A stretch of DNA of 57,148 bases from Myxococcus eversor (GCF_010894455.1 NZ_JAAIXY010000037.1:1-57148), one strand, 5' to 3'. Positions 26,257 through 34,908 are shown, numbered from the stretch's first letter. Made by a program: numbers and translations. Notes: generated by a model not told the origin, from the sequence alone.

Positions 26257-26538
26257 TCAGCCGCAGGTGGACGAGAAGTCCGTCACCGCGAAGCTGGTCT
26301 GGCGCCCGGAAATCCACGCGGTCTGGTAGCACTCGCAGGACTTGTACCCGACCCACTTCGTGAGCGTCGCGTCGGAGTAGTAGTCAATCCAGTAGGACTG
26401 ATTGCCGCAGAAGGGCAGCGCGTCCGCGCGCGTGTCGAGTGAAGACTGCTCTTCCTCCATCGCCGGCTCCACACCACCACAGCCCACCATCAGCAGCCCT
26501 GCCGCCAACACTCCACCCAGGATGTTGCTGCTTCGCAT
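26257..26538 (-). CDS. Small lipoprotein, DUF6289-like
   Basis: 93 residues. The signal peptide (SSNILGGVLAAGLLMVGC) ends in the lipobox Met-Val-Gly-Cys. After an acidic linker (EEEQSSLDTRADA) comes a short domain with Tyr-Tyr-Ser-Asp-Ala-Thr, VGYKSCECYQTAW, SFAVTDFSSTC and a terminal Cys-Gly. The YYSDA...VG...C...C pattern resembles the DUF6289 family of small secreted proteins, but this is a memory-based match and tentative. GGAGG nine bases before the ATG at 26538 fixes the start over 26553. A hairpin terminator follows the stop. Confidence 0.65.
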   Translation of the reverse strand: MRSSNILGGVLAAGLLMVGCGGVEPAMEEEQSSLDTRADALPFCGNQSYWIDYYSDATLTKWVGYKSCECYQTAWISGRQTSFAVTDFSSTCG

Positions 26539-26837
26539 GTGTGAATCCTCCACCGGGCGATTGGGGGCCCGGTGGGGTAAACCCTAGCACCAGTCTCCTC
26601 TGGCACCGCACTCCGTGAGCGTGGGGACAGCGCGCGCAATGCTACTTCGACACGTTCTGGCAGTCTGTTGAAGACGTCAGGGTTGAAAGCCAGAGGCCCT
26701 GCGCCGCACCGTGGCGGCGGAGAATTTCGCTACCGTTGAGGCAATGGTGAATGCCGGAAGGCGCGCGCAGACTGCGGTGACACGCATGCGCGGCGCACCT
26801 GCATTCCCGCGATGCAGCGCGTGTCCGGGGGATATCG

Positions 26838-27542
26838 ATGACGATGCTCAAGTGGTGGGCCACTCTGCTCCTGTTCGCCGCTGGCTGTGCCGGAGCGCCG
26901 GAACACGTCGGCAGCGCCGATTTGCTCGATGTGAGCGTGGCGGACTCGGCGGAGGGCTGCGCGCAGTCGGCGGGCGCCTCCGAGGCAGGCTGCTATGCCC
27001 CGTCCTGTGGCGAGGAAGAGTGTGGCCTCTACCGCTGCGAGGACCTCGCCTCGCCACCGTATGCGCTGAGATTTCCACCGGCCCAGGCGGCAGGAGGCGC
27101 GACAGCTCGCATCCAGAGATACTGGGGCGGAGCTGTCCCCCTCCCAGGGCGGCAGGCGGTGTTCATCATCCCGTGGTACCGGCGAGAAAGCCTGCCGAGC
27201 GTCGCGGCAGCGAGGAAGGCAATCGCTGATTGGCGTCGCCGCGAGAAGGAGCGGCACCACATCTTCCCACGCGCTTTCGAGGCGTACTTCAAGGGCGTCG
27301 GCATCGACATCCACCAGTACACGCTGCTCGTCGACGTCGTGGAACACCGGCGGGTACATGCTGGAAGAGATGGTGGCCCCTGGAATCAAGACTGGTTCGA
27401 CTGGATACGAGCAAACCAACTGAGCGCGACGCGCGCGGCCCACTTCCAGCATGGCGGATACATGGTCGAGCGTTATGGTCTCATCGGTGTCCCCATGACG
27501 TACTGGCAGCGGCTGGCACTGTCCGCCGCCGCGGGAGAGTGA
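26838..27542 (+). CDS. sitA6: SitA6-type polymorphic toxin lipoprotein (TIGR02269/DUF2380, HNH-like)
   Basis: 234 residues. The signal peptide ends at a lipobox (LLFAAGC, Cys near 17). A Cys-rich N-domain (CAQSAGASEAGCYAPSCGEEECGLYRC) leads to the conserved RIQRYWGGAVPLPGRQAVFIIPWY segment. The C-terminal domain has the DUF2380/TIGR02269 signature: His-His-Ile-Phe-Pro-Arg-Ala-Phe, GIDIHQYTL, HRRVHAG and GGPWNQDWFDW, an HNH/ENDO VII-like set of histidines suggesting a nuclease. In myxobacteria SitA lipoproteins move between kin cells by TraA-dependent outer-membrane exchange and kill cells lacking the cognate SitI. The next gene, a double-CXXC protein one base after this stop, matches the SitI6 family, so I assign SitA6. 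Toxicity here is inferred from family and pairing. Confidence 0.75.
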   Translation: MTMLKWWATLLLFAAGCAGAPEHVGSADLLDVSVADSAEGCAQSAGASEAGCYAPSCGEEECGLYRCEDLASPPYALRFPPAQAAGGATARIQRYWGGAVPLPGRQAVFIIPWYRRESLPSVAAARKAIADWRRREKERHHIFPRAFEAYFKGVGIDIHQYTLLVDVVEHRRVHAGRDGGPWNQDWFDWIRANQLSATRAAHFQHGGYMVERYGLIGVPMTYWQRLALSAAAGE

Positions 27543-28283
27543 ATGCGGTACTACACGCTGACCCAGGCACGCATCGAACGGTCCAGATGGACCGGTGCCT
27601 ACGACCTGGGACGGGAGTGGGTACTTCCCGGGGTGGAGTGCCCGACCTGCAAGGCCGTTTGGGGGGGCGGCGGGTACGACTACCCGACGGTCGACCTCTC
27701 TGAGCTGCCGGGGAGGCAGGACTTCGAGCAGCCGCGATGCGTGCCCTGGAACCAATTCGTGAGCCTGCGGAAGCGCGTCATGCCGCTGGTGCCGCCAGGA
27801 GCCGTTGTTGGGCCAGGCACAGGGTTTGGCGCGTTGACCGGCAGAGCCAAAGGGAAATTCGCTCCTGTCGTCATCCACGTGCCGTGGATGCTCCTCGTGG
27901 AGCCCGCCTTGGTGGCAAAACTCGAGGGGCTTACTGGCGCCATCCCAGTCCCGACGCGCTTCAAGGCACGTCCTGGGATGACTGGCCTGGTCGAGTTGGA
28001 GGTGCGGCCTGGCGGGAGCATTTTGGGAGCCGCTACCCACAAGCCCTGCAGTACCTGCGGGCGCACGGGCTTTGTGCTGCCACCCTTCGGCCAACTGCAC
28101 CTGGACGAAGTGCCGACCGTCGATTTCGCGAGGAGCTGTGCCTCCGTCGCCGTGGTGAGCGAGCGTGTCCTGGAGCGGTTGGAACGTGAGCTGAAGGAGT
28201 CGGATATCGTCGCGGTGGACGTCACCGGCGAGGACGAGAAGAGAACAGGGGCGCAACGTTCGAGCATTGACGTGTTGCCATGA
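27543..28283 (+). CDS. sitI6: SitI6-type double-CXXCG immunity protein
   Basis: 246 residues and no signal peptide, so cytoplasmic. It fits the myxobacterial double-CXXCG paralog family (TIGR02264). The start is MRYYTLTQARIERSRWTG with GREWVLPGVECPTCKAVW, then YPTVDLSELP, VPWNQFVSLRKRVMPLVPPG, GPGTGFGALTGRAKGKF, and the second motif KPCSTCGRTGF. The first motif reads CPTCK rather than CxxCG. The start codon immediately follows the sitA6 stop, and GGGAG within the toxin's last codons serves as ribosome site, so the two are translationally coupled. The protein would protect the cell from its own SitA6 toxin; specificity is normally private to each allele. Confidence 0.8.
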   Translation: MRYYTLTQARIERSRWTGAYDLGREWVLPGVECPTCKAVWGGGGYDYPTVDLSELPGRQDFEQPRCVPWNQFVSLRKRVMPLVPPGAVVGPGTGFGALTGRAKGKFAPVVIHVPWMLLVEPALVAKLEGLTGAIPVPTRFKARPGMTGLVELEVRPGGSILGAATHKPCSTCGRTGFVLPPFGQLHLDEVPTVDFARSCASVAVVSERVLERLERELKESDIVAVDVTGEDEKRTGAQRSSIDVLP

Positions 28284-28328
28284 GTGACGCTGTCCAAGCC
28301 TGGCCCGGGTGCGTTGAAACACCCTGCC

Positions 28329-28994
28329 TCAAGGATTGCCAGTCGCGTAGGCCCACAGTTCGATGGGTGTCGCGTAATAAATCCACCCGAAGAACCCTCC
28401 CACCGCGGAGTGCGCGGGCGGACGAAGGTAGGCCTTGTCCCGCATGCCGAACAGCTTCAGCAAGCCGCCCACCGTGCACGTCCACAGCAATTGCAACAAG
28501 GACGTGATGACATACGAGGCGGCGACGAAGGGCAGATAGAACGGTCCGAAGATGCGCGCTTGAAGCAGGTGCATCTTCTCGTGCTGTCCCGCGCCTCCCA
28601 GATTCACCGTGCCCACCGTCTGGAGCACGTTGTGTCCGAACGAGCCTCCCGGATTCGGCCGGTAGACGACCCAGCCCTGATTCTCCGAATCAGCGCGGGA
28701 GGGCCTGCCGAAGAACATGTAGACGAGGTTGCCGAAGACGAAGCCGAACAGCGTGTTGGGCAGACTCCACGTCAGGTCGACGAGGAGCTCCACCCACCCC
28801 TGCGCGGAGGCCAATGGATAGCTGCGCAGGAGCCCCGTCTGGAGGCCGTACCCGAGCCCCAGGGGAAGTCCCAGCAACAGCGCGACACCCGCCGGAAAGG
28901 CGCCACCCGTCACCGCGCTGACGAGGAGCAGGACTCCCGGCACCAGCACGAGCGACAGCAGCACCGTCAGGAAGGACTGCTTTTCCTTCGACAT
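28329..28994 (-). CDS. Integral membrane protein with an HExxH motif, unknown
   Basis: 221 residues. About four hydrophobic regions: 8-30 (FLTVLLSLVLVPGVLLLVSAV), 32-50, about 72-95 (WSLPNTLFGFVFGNLVYMFF) and about 150-178 (FYLPFVAASYVITSLLQLLW). Between the last two lies GQHEKMHLLQARIFGPFYLP, which contains an HExxH (His-Glu-Lys-Met-His) zinc-protease-like motif followed by a Gln and Arg. The family-like phrase HExxHxxQ...GxxYLP occurs in uncharacterised bacterial membrane proteins; activity is unproven. The ATG at 28994 is supported by GGTGGGGACC upstream. It is convergent with sitI6, 45 bases apart. Confidence 0.65.
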   Translation of the reverse strand: MSKEKQSFLTVLLSLVLVPGVLLLVSAVTGGAFPAGVALLLGLPLGLGYGLQTGLLRSYPLASAQGWVELLVDLTWSLPNTLFGFVFGNLVYMFFGRPSRADSENQGWVVYRPNPGGSFGHNVLQTVGTVNLGGAGQHEKMHLLQARIFGPFYLPFVAASYVITSLLQLLWTCTVGGLLKLFGMRDKAYLRPPAHSAVGGFFGWIYYATPIELWAYATGNP

Positions 28995-29125
28995 GGTCCC
29001 CACCTCTCGGCACGAAGGGAAGCCACCGTGGCTTCCTCTCTCGTGGAGCACCGGTCCTCCCGTTGTGACACCCGGGCAAGCCACCGTGCGCCAGGCGGCA
29101 CGCCGGGCCGTGCTAAGCGTCCCCC

Positions 29126-30415
29126 ATGGCGAGGATTCTCATGGCGGCCCATCCGACGGCGGGCCACACCAATGCCCTGCGCGCGATGGGCGTGAGGCTG
29201 CGCGAGCTGGGCCACGACGTCGCGATGGCCCTGGCCGCGCCACCCCTTCCCTTCTCCAACCTCTGGCCCGAACCCCTGCGCGTGGCCACGACGCTGCCCC
29301 ACGCAGTCCAGCGCGACGGCCTGCGGCTCATCCGGCTCCAGCCCTCACCCGCCATGCTCTGGTACGGCGCCCGCATCCCCCACGCCCGGGGGGTCGACGA
29401 GCTGGCCCTGGCGCTCCGGCTGTTCACCGCCGGGATGACATCCCAGGCCCGCCACCTCGCCCGCGAAATCGAGGCGTCCGGCATCGACGTGGTGCTCGGC
29501 GACTACCTCATGCCCGCCGCGCTGCTCGCGGCCCGACTGACGAAGCGGCCCTATGCGGCGTTCTATCACTCGGCGCTGCCCTTCCCCGTGGAGGGCGCGT
29601 CTCCCTTCGGCAGCGGCCTGCCTGATGATGCGCCCCGCGATGAGACCTGGGCGCGCGCGGAGGAGACCACGCAGGCCCTCGGTCGCTGGTTCGATGAGCG
29701 CGTCGCACGGGACGCGGGCGCGCTGGGCGTGCGCCTGCGCACCGGAGGGCTGCTCTCCGCGCCCATCTCCGACGACCTCAACCTGCTGGCGACGATTCCC
29801 GAGCTGGAGCCCGGACTGAAGCCGCTGACGGGGCCCGTGGAGATGACCGGCCCCTGCCTTCCCCGTGCTCGCGACGCGGACCAGGAAGACGCCGCCCTGC
29901 GCTCCATCAAGCCCGGACGCCGCCACGTGTACGTGTCGCTGGGCACCGTGTTCAACGGCCAGCCCCGCGTGTTCGACGCCATCCTCGACGGACTGGCACG
30001 ACATGACGTGCACACCATCGTCAGCGCTGGCGCCAGCTTCGGACGGATGGAGCGGCGCGCGGGCCCTCGCACGCTCGTGTTCCGCCACGTGCCCCAGGTG
30101 CCGCTGCTCCGGCGCGTGGACTTCGTGGTGACACATGGTGGGAACAACACCGTGCAGGAAGCGCTCGCCGCGGGCCGCCCCATGGTGGTGATTCCCTTTG
30201 GCGGAGACCAGCTCGCGAATGCGCGCCGCGTGGAGCGACTTGGCGTGGGCGTCGCGGTGCTTCCATCGGCGCTCCAGGCCACCTCGGTCGCCAGCGCCCT
30301 CTCCCGACTCCTGGAGCCCGCCGTCACGGCCCGGGCCCGCGCGCTCGCCGCCTCGCTGGAGGGCGTGGACGGAACGGAGCGCGCGGTGCGAGCGGTGCTG
30401 CGATTGGTGAAGTGA
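29126..30415 (+). CDS. UGT-like glycosyltransferase, GT1 (macrolide-glycosyltransferase type)
   Basis: 429 residues, normal GT-B length. The N-domain starts RILMAAHPTAGHTNALRAMGVRLRELGHDV, with the substrate-binding His-Thr motif. The C-domain has VYVSLGTVFNGQ, then FRHVPQVPLLRRVDFVVTHGGNNTVQEALAAGRPMVVIPFGGDQLANARRV, the donor-binding signature of the MGT and CalG families. These enzymes attach sugars to macrolides, antibiotics or lipids. It is a free-standing gene, not in an obvious biosynthetic cluster; it may modify an own or an incoming antibiotic, but that is speculation. The start at 29126 gives the expected short N-terminus. Confidence 0.85.
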   Translation: MARILMAAHPTAGHTNALRAMGVRLRELGHDVAMALAAPPLPFSNLWPEPLRVATTLPHAVQRDGLRLIRLQPSPAMLWYGARIPHARGVDELALALRLFTAGMTSQARHLAREIEASGIDVVLGDYLMPAALLAARLTKRPYAAFYHSALPFPVEGASPFGSGLPDDAPRDETWARAEETTQALGRWFDERVARDAGALGVRLRTGGLLSAPISDDLNLLATIPELEPGLKPLTGPVEMTGPCLPRARDADQEDAALRSIKPGRRHVYVSLGTVFNGQPRVFDAILDGLARHDVHTIVSAGASFGRMERRAGPRTLVFRHVPQVPLLRRVDFVVTHGGNNTVQEALAAGRPMVVIPFGGDQLANARRVERLGVGVAVLPSALQATSVASALSRLLEPAVTARARALAASLEGVDGTERAVRAVLRLVK

Positions 30416-30425
30416 GCGCTCGACC

Positions 30426-32132
30426 TCAGTCGACGTGGATGAACACGTCGCTGAAGCTCTGGCTGGAAGACGAGACGTCCTTGCACTCCGTCCCACCAAT
30501 CAACCGCGAGCCCATGTCGAAGAGCACCTGCACGTCCAGCGAGCCGGGATAGGGGATGACGGCCTCCGGCGCGGAGTTCGCCGGGGCGGTCAGGTCCGCC
30601 ACCTTCACCGGCGCGCTGCTCGCGTCACCCGACCACTTCCAGAGGGCGAACGGGCCACTGCTCTCGTCATGCGGACCACTGAGGAGCAGCACCGCCTGGT
30701 GGGCCTCCGACCACGCCATGCCGCGCAGCCCCTGGCCTCCCAGATTCAAGAGGATGGCCCGGCCGAACCGCGCCGTGGCGCCCGTCAGGACAGCGCCCGG
30801 ATTCGTCAGCGTCACCACGATGGCGCTGGTGCCCACGCGCGGGTTGCGGAAACCAATGGCCAGCTCACCGGAGGGCAGCGCCGCGAGCCCCTCCACGTTG
30901 GTGCCATTCACCTTCGGCGCCAACGCGGCCACCGTGGGCTCCGACAACCGGGAGCGCTCGTTGAGCAACGTGATGACCGCCGCGTCCGGCGCGTCCCAGT
31001 TGGCGCCGTTCAGCAAGTCCCTCAGCAGCGTCGAGGACGTCCCCGCCACCTGGAGGGTGACGGCGGGCGCCGTGCCCGTGACGTCGATGGCGAAGAACTT
31101 GTAGCGCGAGGACTGCAGCTCTCCGTCCTTGTTGCGCGCGTGAGAGCCCGTCACGTAGAGGCGATTGCCTACCCGGGCCACGTCCTCCAGGTCCGCCTCG
31201 TCCGACGAGGAGATGCCGATGGCCGAGCTCACGTCCTGGCTCTTCACCGCGCTGGCGCTCTGGCTCCGGGCGAAGACGCGCACCGTCTGCGATTCGTCAT
31301 TCACGTTCAGGAAGTGCGTCCCGTCCACCCAGGCGCCACCGGAGCCGTCACAGGTGCCCTTGAACGTCCCCGAGGCGGGCACCTCCTCGCTGGGGGTCCC
31401 CTGCGTGTCCCACGTCACGGTGAGCTTGGGACGCGAGGCCTTCGTCGAGTACTCGCTCGAGCGCAGCTCCAGGCGATTGTCATTGTCCTTGTTGGCCAGG
31501 ATGAGGCCCTGGTTGTTCGCGGGCGTGCTCACCCACCGCTGCACCGCCGCCACTCCGCTCGCGTTCAACGCCACGGTGTAGGTGCCCGTCGCGGGCGCGC
31601 GCAGCGCACCCAGCACGGTGGTGTCCCGGTCTCCAGTCCCGTCCGCGCCATTGGAAGCCCAGTCGTGGCTGTTGTCCGCCTGTTCCCAGGTGACCTGGCT
31701 CTCCGTCCAGCCGCGCGTCAGGGCATACAGTTGATAGTCCTGGTCCGCCTTGTCGGAGACCGTGACGGTGAGCGAGGCGGAGCGGACCACCGCGTTGGCG
31801 GGAATGGAGGACACGTCCCACGCGAGCAGGATGTAGTTCTCGTTGCCGCTGCCAGCGGGCGTGTCGCCGCTCGCGGAGACACTGGAGGCGCTCCCGTGGT
31901 TGGCGTTGGAGTCCTCTTCTTCAATCATCGCGTCCCGGGTGCCCGCGTAGCCCGTCGTCGGGGCGACGCCATCCTGGAACGACGTGCTCTGGGCGCCGGC
32001 CAGGGGCTGGGAGAACGGGAGCGAGTCCTCCAGCTCCGTGTCCCTCAACGTGGGTTCCACTTCTCCACAGCCCCCCACGAGCCAGGAGCAGGCGACGAGC
32101 ACACCGGTGAGAGGCCGATTCCATCCACGCAT
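30426..32132 (-). CDS. Secreted lipoprotein with DNRLRE/CBM96 and DUF3616-like domains
   Basis: 568 residues. The signal peptide ends in a lipobox-like Leu-Val-Gly-Gly-Cys (Cys near 22). Residues about 45-235 have the DNRLRE pattern: FQDGVAPTTGYAGTRDAMIEE, then ILLAWDVSSIPANAVVRSASLTVTV, and RPKLTVTWD, a carbohydrate-binding type fold (CBM96). The C-terminal half (about 245-565) resembles DUF3616, with GSGGAWVDGTHFLNVNDESQTVRVFARSQ and VEGLAALPSGELAIGFRNP, a predicted beta-propeller. It is probably surface-exposed. No enzyme activity can be assigned. Its stop lies 11 bases from the GT1 stop on the other strand. Confidence 0.75.
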   Translation of the reverse strand: MRGWNRPLTGVLVACSWLVGGCGEVEPTLRDTELEDSLPFSQPLAGAQSTSFQDGVAPTTGYAGTRDAMIEEEDSNANHGSASSVSASGDTPAGSGNENYILLAWDVSSIPANAVVRSASLTVTVSDKADQDYQLYALTRGWTESQVTWEQADNSHDWASNGADGTGDRDTTVLGALRAPATGTYTVALNASGVAAVQRWVSTPANNQGLILANKDNDNRLELRSSEYSTKASRPKLTVTWDTQGTPSEEVPASGTFKGTCDGSGGAWVDGTHFLNVNDESQTVRVFARSQSASAVKSQDVSSAIGISSSDEADLEDVARVGNRLYVTGSHARNKDGELQSSRYKFFAIDVTGTAPAVTLQVAGTSSTLLRDLLNGANWDAPDAAVITLLNERSRLSEPTVAALAPKVNGTNVEGLAALPSGELAIGFRNPRVGTSAIVVTLTNPGAVLTGATARFGRAILLNLGGQGLRGMAWSEAHQAVLLLSGPHDESSGPFALWKWSGDASSAPVKVADLTAPANSAPEAVIPYPGSLDVQVLFDMGSRLIGGTECKDVSSSSQSFSDVFIHVD

Positions 32133-32442
32133 GTCATTACCCTCGCGCTTCGTGCGAACGCCGCACCGTCCCCCAGCTCGCGACTGGATGCCGTGACGTT
32201 TCCGTGGAAACCCCGCGACAACGGCTGGCCTGCGGCCTCCGTCCGCGCCGGGTCGGGAAACTACAGGAACGGGGTGGTGCGCTGGAACCTGGGTATGGAT
32301 GGCCTCCTTCAGGCTGGGCTGTCTTCAGGAGTAAATTGAACAGGAGCCGTGCACGAGGCTCGCCGCCGTGTCCCGAGAGAGGTCGGACAGGCGATGGGTC
32401 GCGTGCTCCCCTGCTCCGGCCCGAAGCAACTCCACTCGCGGC
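32133..32442. other. Intergenic region upstream of the DNRLRE lipoprotein
   Basis: 310 bases between the lipoprotein start (32132, minus) and the AraC regulator stop (32443, minus). Open frames in it are continuations of shadows. The stretch 32310-32345 is somewhat AT-richer (AGGAGTAAATTGAACAGG), and the lipoprotein promoter is expected nearer 32133-32250. I see no gene, strong hairpin or operator. Confidence 0.4.
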
Positions 32443-33381
32443 TCAAGTACCGCGTGAAGGGGCACTGAGCACCCGGGACGCCACGTCCTGGCTCGGCGGC
32501 CGTCCGAACTTGCGCGTGTACTCCCGACTGAACTGGCTGGGACTCTCGTAGCCCACCTCGAACGCGACGGTGGTCACCGAGGCCGTGCCCGCCACGAGCG
32601 TCCGCCGCGCCTCGAGCAGCCGCAGTCCTTTCTGGTACTGCAGCGGTGAAGACGAGGTGACGGCCTTGAAGTGCTTGTGAAAGGACGAGACGCTCATCCC
32701 CACCTCGCGCGCCAGCTCCTCCACCACCATCGGCGAGCGGAAGTCCTGCCGAAGGAGCGCGATGGCGCGGGCAATCGAACTCGCGTGGCTGTCGTGCCGA
32801 ATCAGGCTCCGCAGCATGTGACCGAGGGGCGCCATCATCAGGCGGTAGTGGATTTCCTTGAGCAACATCGGGCCGAGCACCCGTGCGTCCGCCTCCGACT
32901 CCGCGAGCGCGAGATAGCGGGTGATGGCGTCGAGCAGGCGCGAGTCGGCCCGATGCACCTCGAGCGCTCGCGCTTCCGTCCCCGCCGTCACCAGTTCGCC
33001 AAGGTCGTCGTAGAGGCTCCGAAGCACCTCGACTTCGATGTTGAGCAGCAACACCAGATAGGGTGCGTCACGGACCCGGGAGACCACCGGCAGGTCATGG
33101 CTCACCAGCGCGCACTCGCCGGCGCGCAGCCGAAAGTGGTGCTCGCCGAAGGTCATCTCCTTGCACCCCTGGAGAATCAGACAAAGCATCGGGGTGTAGA
33201 TGGCGGCCTCGAAGGCCGTGCGCTGATGCTGCCGCAGCAGGTACAAACCCTGCCGTGGGGTGACGAGCTGTGCTGTACGGGCCGTCGAGGGTGGAATGAG
33301 TCGCAGGGCCTCCTCGGTCAGCCTCCGCAGACCCTCATGAGCCCCCTCGTCGTTCGCTCGCTTGGGCAGGTCGACAGGCAT
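32443..33381 (-). CDS. AraC-family regulator (cupin N-domain)
   Basis: 312 residues. The N-domain (about 40-190) is the AraC_N/AraC-binding-like cupin seen with CILQGCKEMTFGEHHFRLRAGECALVSHDLPVVSRV. The C-terminal AraC double helix-turn-helix (about 205-300) includes VEELAREVGMSVSSFHKHFKAVTSSSPLQYQKGLRLLEAR and TTVAFEVGYESPSQFSREYTRKFG. Such regulators often respond to an aldehyde or redox signal. It is divergent from the redoxin gene at 33496, 114 bases away, which is a likely target; another possibility is autoregulation. The start at 33381 is the first Met. Confidence 0.85.
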   Translation of the reverse strand: MPVDLPKRANDEGAHEGLRRLTEEALRLIPPSTARTAQLVTPRQGLYLLRQHQRTAFEAAIYTPMLCLILQGCKEMTFGEHHFRLRAGECALVSHDLPVVSRVRDAPYLVLLLNIEVEVLRSLYDDLGELVTAGTEARALEVHRADSRLLDAITRYLALAESEADARVLGPMLLKEIHYRLMMAPLGHMLRSLIRHDSHASSIARAIALLRQDFRSPMVVEELAREVGMSVSSFHKHFKAVTSSSPLQYQKGLRLLEARRTLVAGTASVTTVAFEVGYESPSQFSREYTRKFGRPPSQDVASRVLSAPSRGT

Positions 33382-33495
33382 TCGAACCCATCCTGCTCAC
33401 CTGGAGAGAATCAGGCAAGGGTGCGCGAGCATCGGGCAGGCCTCGATTCGCTCCGCTGCGTAGGGTCGTCACGACTCAAACCAAGGCGAGTATCG

Positions 33496-34605
33496 ATGAC
33501 GAGCGAGATTCGAGTGATTCATGAAGCGCGGGACACGCGCCTCGTGGGCGTGACGGTCGACGGCGACAGCCTCTGGCTGGACAAGGAGGACTTCGAGCGT
33601 GCCACCGGCTGGCAGTGGAAGGCCGTGGGCCTGTGTCGAGACGACACCTGTATGCCCATTCCGCGTGGCGGCCCGAAACTGGTCGACGGAGACCGCATCG
33701 ATGCGGCGGGCGTGTGGCGGCATGCGGGCTGGCCCGTCGTACAGAGTCGCTCGGGGACGCTCTGGGTGCTCGGAGAGGGCGCATCGCGCCGTGCCGCCGC
33801 GTTGACCTCCCTGGATGCGCCCGACTTCGCGTTGCCCGACCTCGACGGGCGGCTGCATCGGCTGTCCGACTACCGGGGCCGCAAGGTCTTCCTCGTCACC
33901 TGGGCCTCGTGGTGTGGCTGCCGAGGAGATTTGCCCGTCTGGCAGTCGCTCCACGAAACCGCCAAGGCCCATGGATTCACGGTGCTGGCAATCGCGCTGG
34001 ACCAGCCCGACGCGGCCCGGCCTTGGATTGAGGCGGCATCCCCCAGCTACCCGTGCCTGATTGACCGCGACCACCTCACCGCCGAGCTCTACAACCTCGT
34101 CAACGTGCCGCAGGCCGTCTGGATTGACGAAGCCGGACATCTGGTGCGGCCACCCGAGGCCGCGGGCATGACGGATGGCTTCCGCGCGATGGAGCGGAAG
34201 AGTCTCTCCATGCCGGAGGCGGCGAGAGAGGCGCGTGACCGAGCGAAGGCGGCATATCTCGACGCCGTGCGCGACTGGTCCGTCCGTGGCACTGCGAGCC
34301 CGTACGCCCTCGATGCGGAGGGTGTCATGGCGCGGCTGACCGTTCCCGACGCGGCCATCGCAGAAGCCCACGCGCGCTTCCGCCTGGGCCAGGCACTGCT
34401 GCGCGACGGGCAGGCCGATGAGGCCGCGGCCGAGTTCGCCGAGGCGACCCGGCTGCACCCAGCGTCCTGGGCGCTCTGGCGACAGACGGCCGAGAAGAAC
34501 GCGAGCGGACTGGCAGTGGGCGAGGCTTTCTGGCGGCGGGTCGACGCGCTGGGCGACCGGCACTACTACGCGCCGGTCGACCTGGCGGAGCGTCAGCGAG
34601 ACTAA
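33496..34605 (+). CDS. Thioredoxin-fold redoxin with a CxC active site
   Basis: 369 residues. The N-terminal 110 residues are a beta-rich domain of unknown type. A TlpA/ResA-like thioredoxin fold follows (about 110-250): APDFALPDLDGRLHRLSDYRGRKVFLVTWASWCGCRGDLPVWQSL, then VLAIALDQPD and YNLVNVPQAVWID with the cis-Pro. The active site reads Trp-Cys-Gly-Cys-Arg (Cys140 and Cys142), a CxC motif where CxxC is usual. The C-terminal part (about 270-369) is helical with a TPR-like RFRLGQALLRDGQADEAAAEFAEATRLHP. No signal peptide is visible, so it is probably cytoplasmic. It is divergent from the AraC regulator and likely controlled by it. Confidence 0.75.
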   Translation: MTSEIRVIHEARDTRLVGVTVDGDSLWLDKEDFERATGWQWKAVGLCRDDTCMPIPRGGPKLVDGDRIDAAGVWRHAGWPVVQSRSGTLWVLGEGASRRAAALTSLDAPDFALPDLDGRLHRLSDYRGRKVFLVTWASWCGCRGDLPVWQSLHETAKAHGFTVLAIALDQPDAARPWIEAASPSYPCLIDRDHLTAELYNLVNVPQAVWIDEAGHLVRPPEAAGMTDGFRAMERKSLSMPEAAREARDRAKAAYLDAVRDWSVRGTASPYALDAEGVMARLTVPDAAIAEAHARFRLGQALLRDGQADEAAAEFAEATRLHPASWALWRQTAEKNASGLAVGEAFWRRVDALGDRHYYAPVDLAERQRD

Positions 34606-34908
34606 GCAGGTAGCCACAAGTTCCGAGACGAGTGCAGGCGCCTTGCCTGCTTCCGCCCTGCCCCGGATTCGTTCAGGAACATCTGGCGACTGACTTGGGA
34701 GCGCGGCTCCTCACGACCCCACCCGCCAAGGGCCGCGACACACACGGCCGCCCCGCGCGGGGCATCTCGCCTCCAGCGCGCGGCGTTCCCAGGCATGAGT
34801 CACCCGAGGAGCGCCGCGCCTTGTGCCCCCGCCCGCGCGGGATGGCGACAGCACGGGCGGAAGACACGAGGAGTCCACCCGAGTCCTCCTCACCGGACTC
34901 AGTCGGAC
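34606..34908. other. Intergenic region rich in inverted repeats
   Basis: 303 bases between the convergent redoxin (stop 34605) and formaldehyde dehydrogenase (stop 34909) genes. It holds a GCAGGC-GCCTT-GCCTGC hairpin (34634-34650), a CCCCGCGCGGGG palindrome (34751-34762), an 8-bp inverted repeat GCGCGGCG (34778-34785) / CGCCGCGC (34812-34819), and a CCCGCGCGGG palindrome near 34832-34841. No credible coding frame. The repeats are probably terminator or mRNA-end structures. Confidence 0.5.
34634..34650 (+). terminator. Hairpin after the redoxin gene
   Basis: GCAGGC (34634-34639) and GCCTGC (34645-34650) pair perfectly around a GCCTT loop, 29 bases past the redoxin stop. TTCCGCCCTG follows, so the U-tract is weak. 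It is a plausible terminator for the plus-strand gene. Confidence 0.4.

Noticed and set aside
32204..32551. 115-residue frame between the lipoprotein and the AraC gene
   Set aside because: It runs into the AraC gene from the wrong strand and has a Pro/Arg/Gly-rich composition with no motif.
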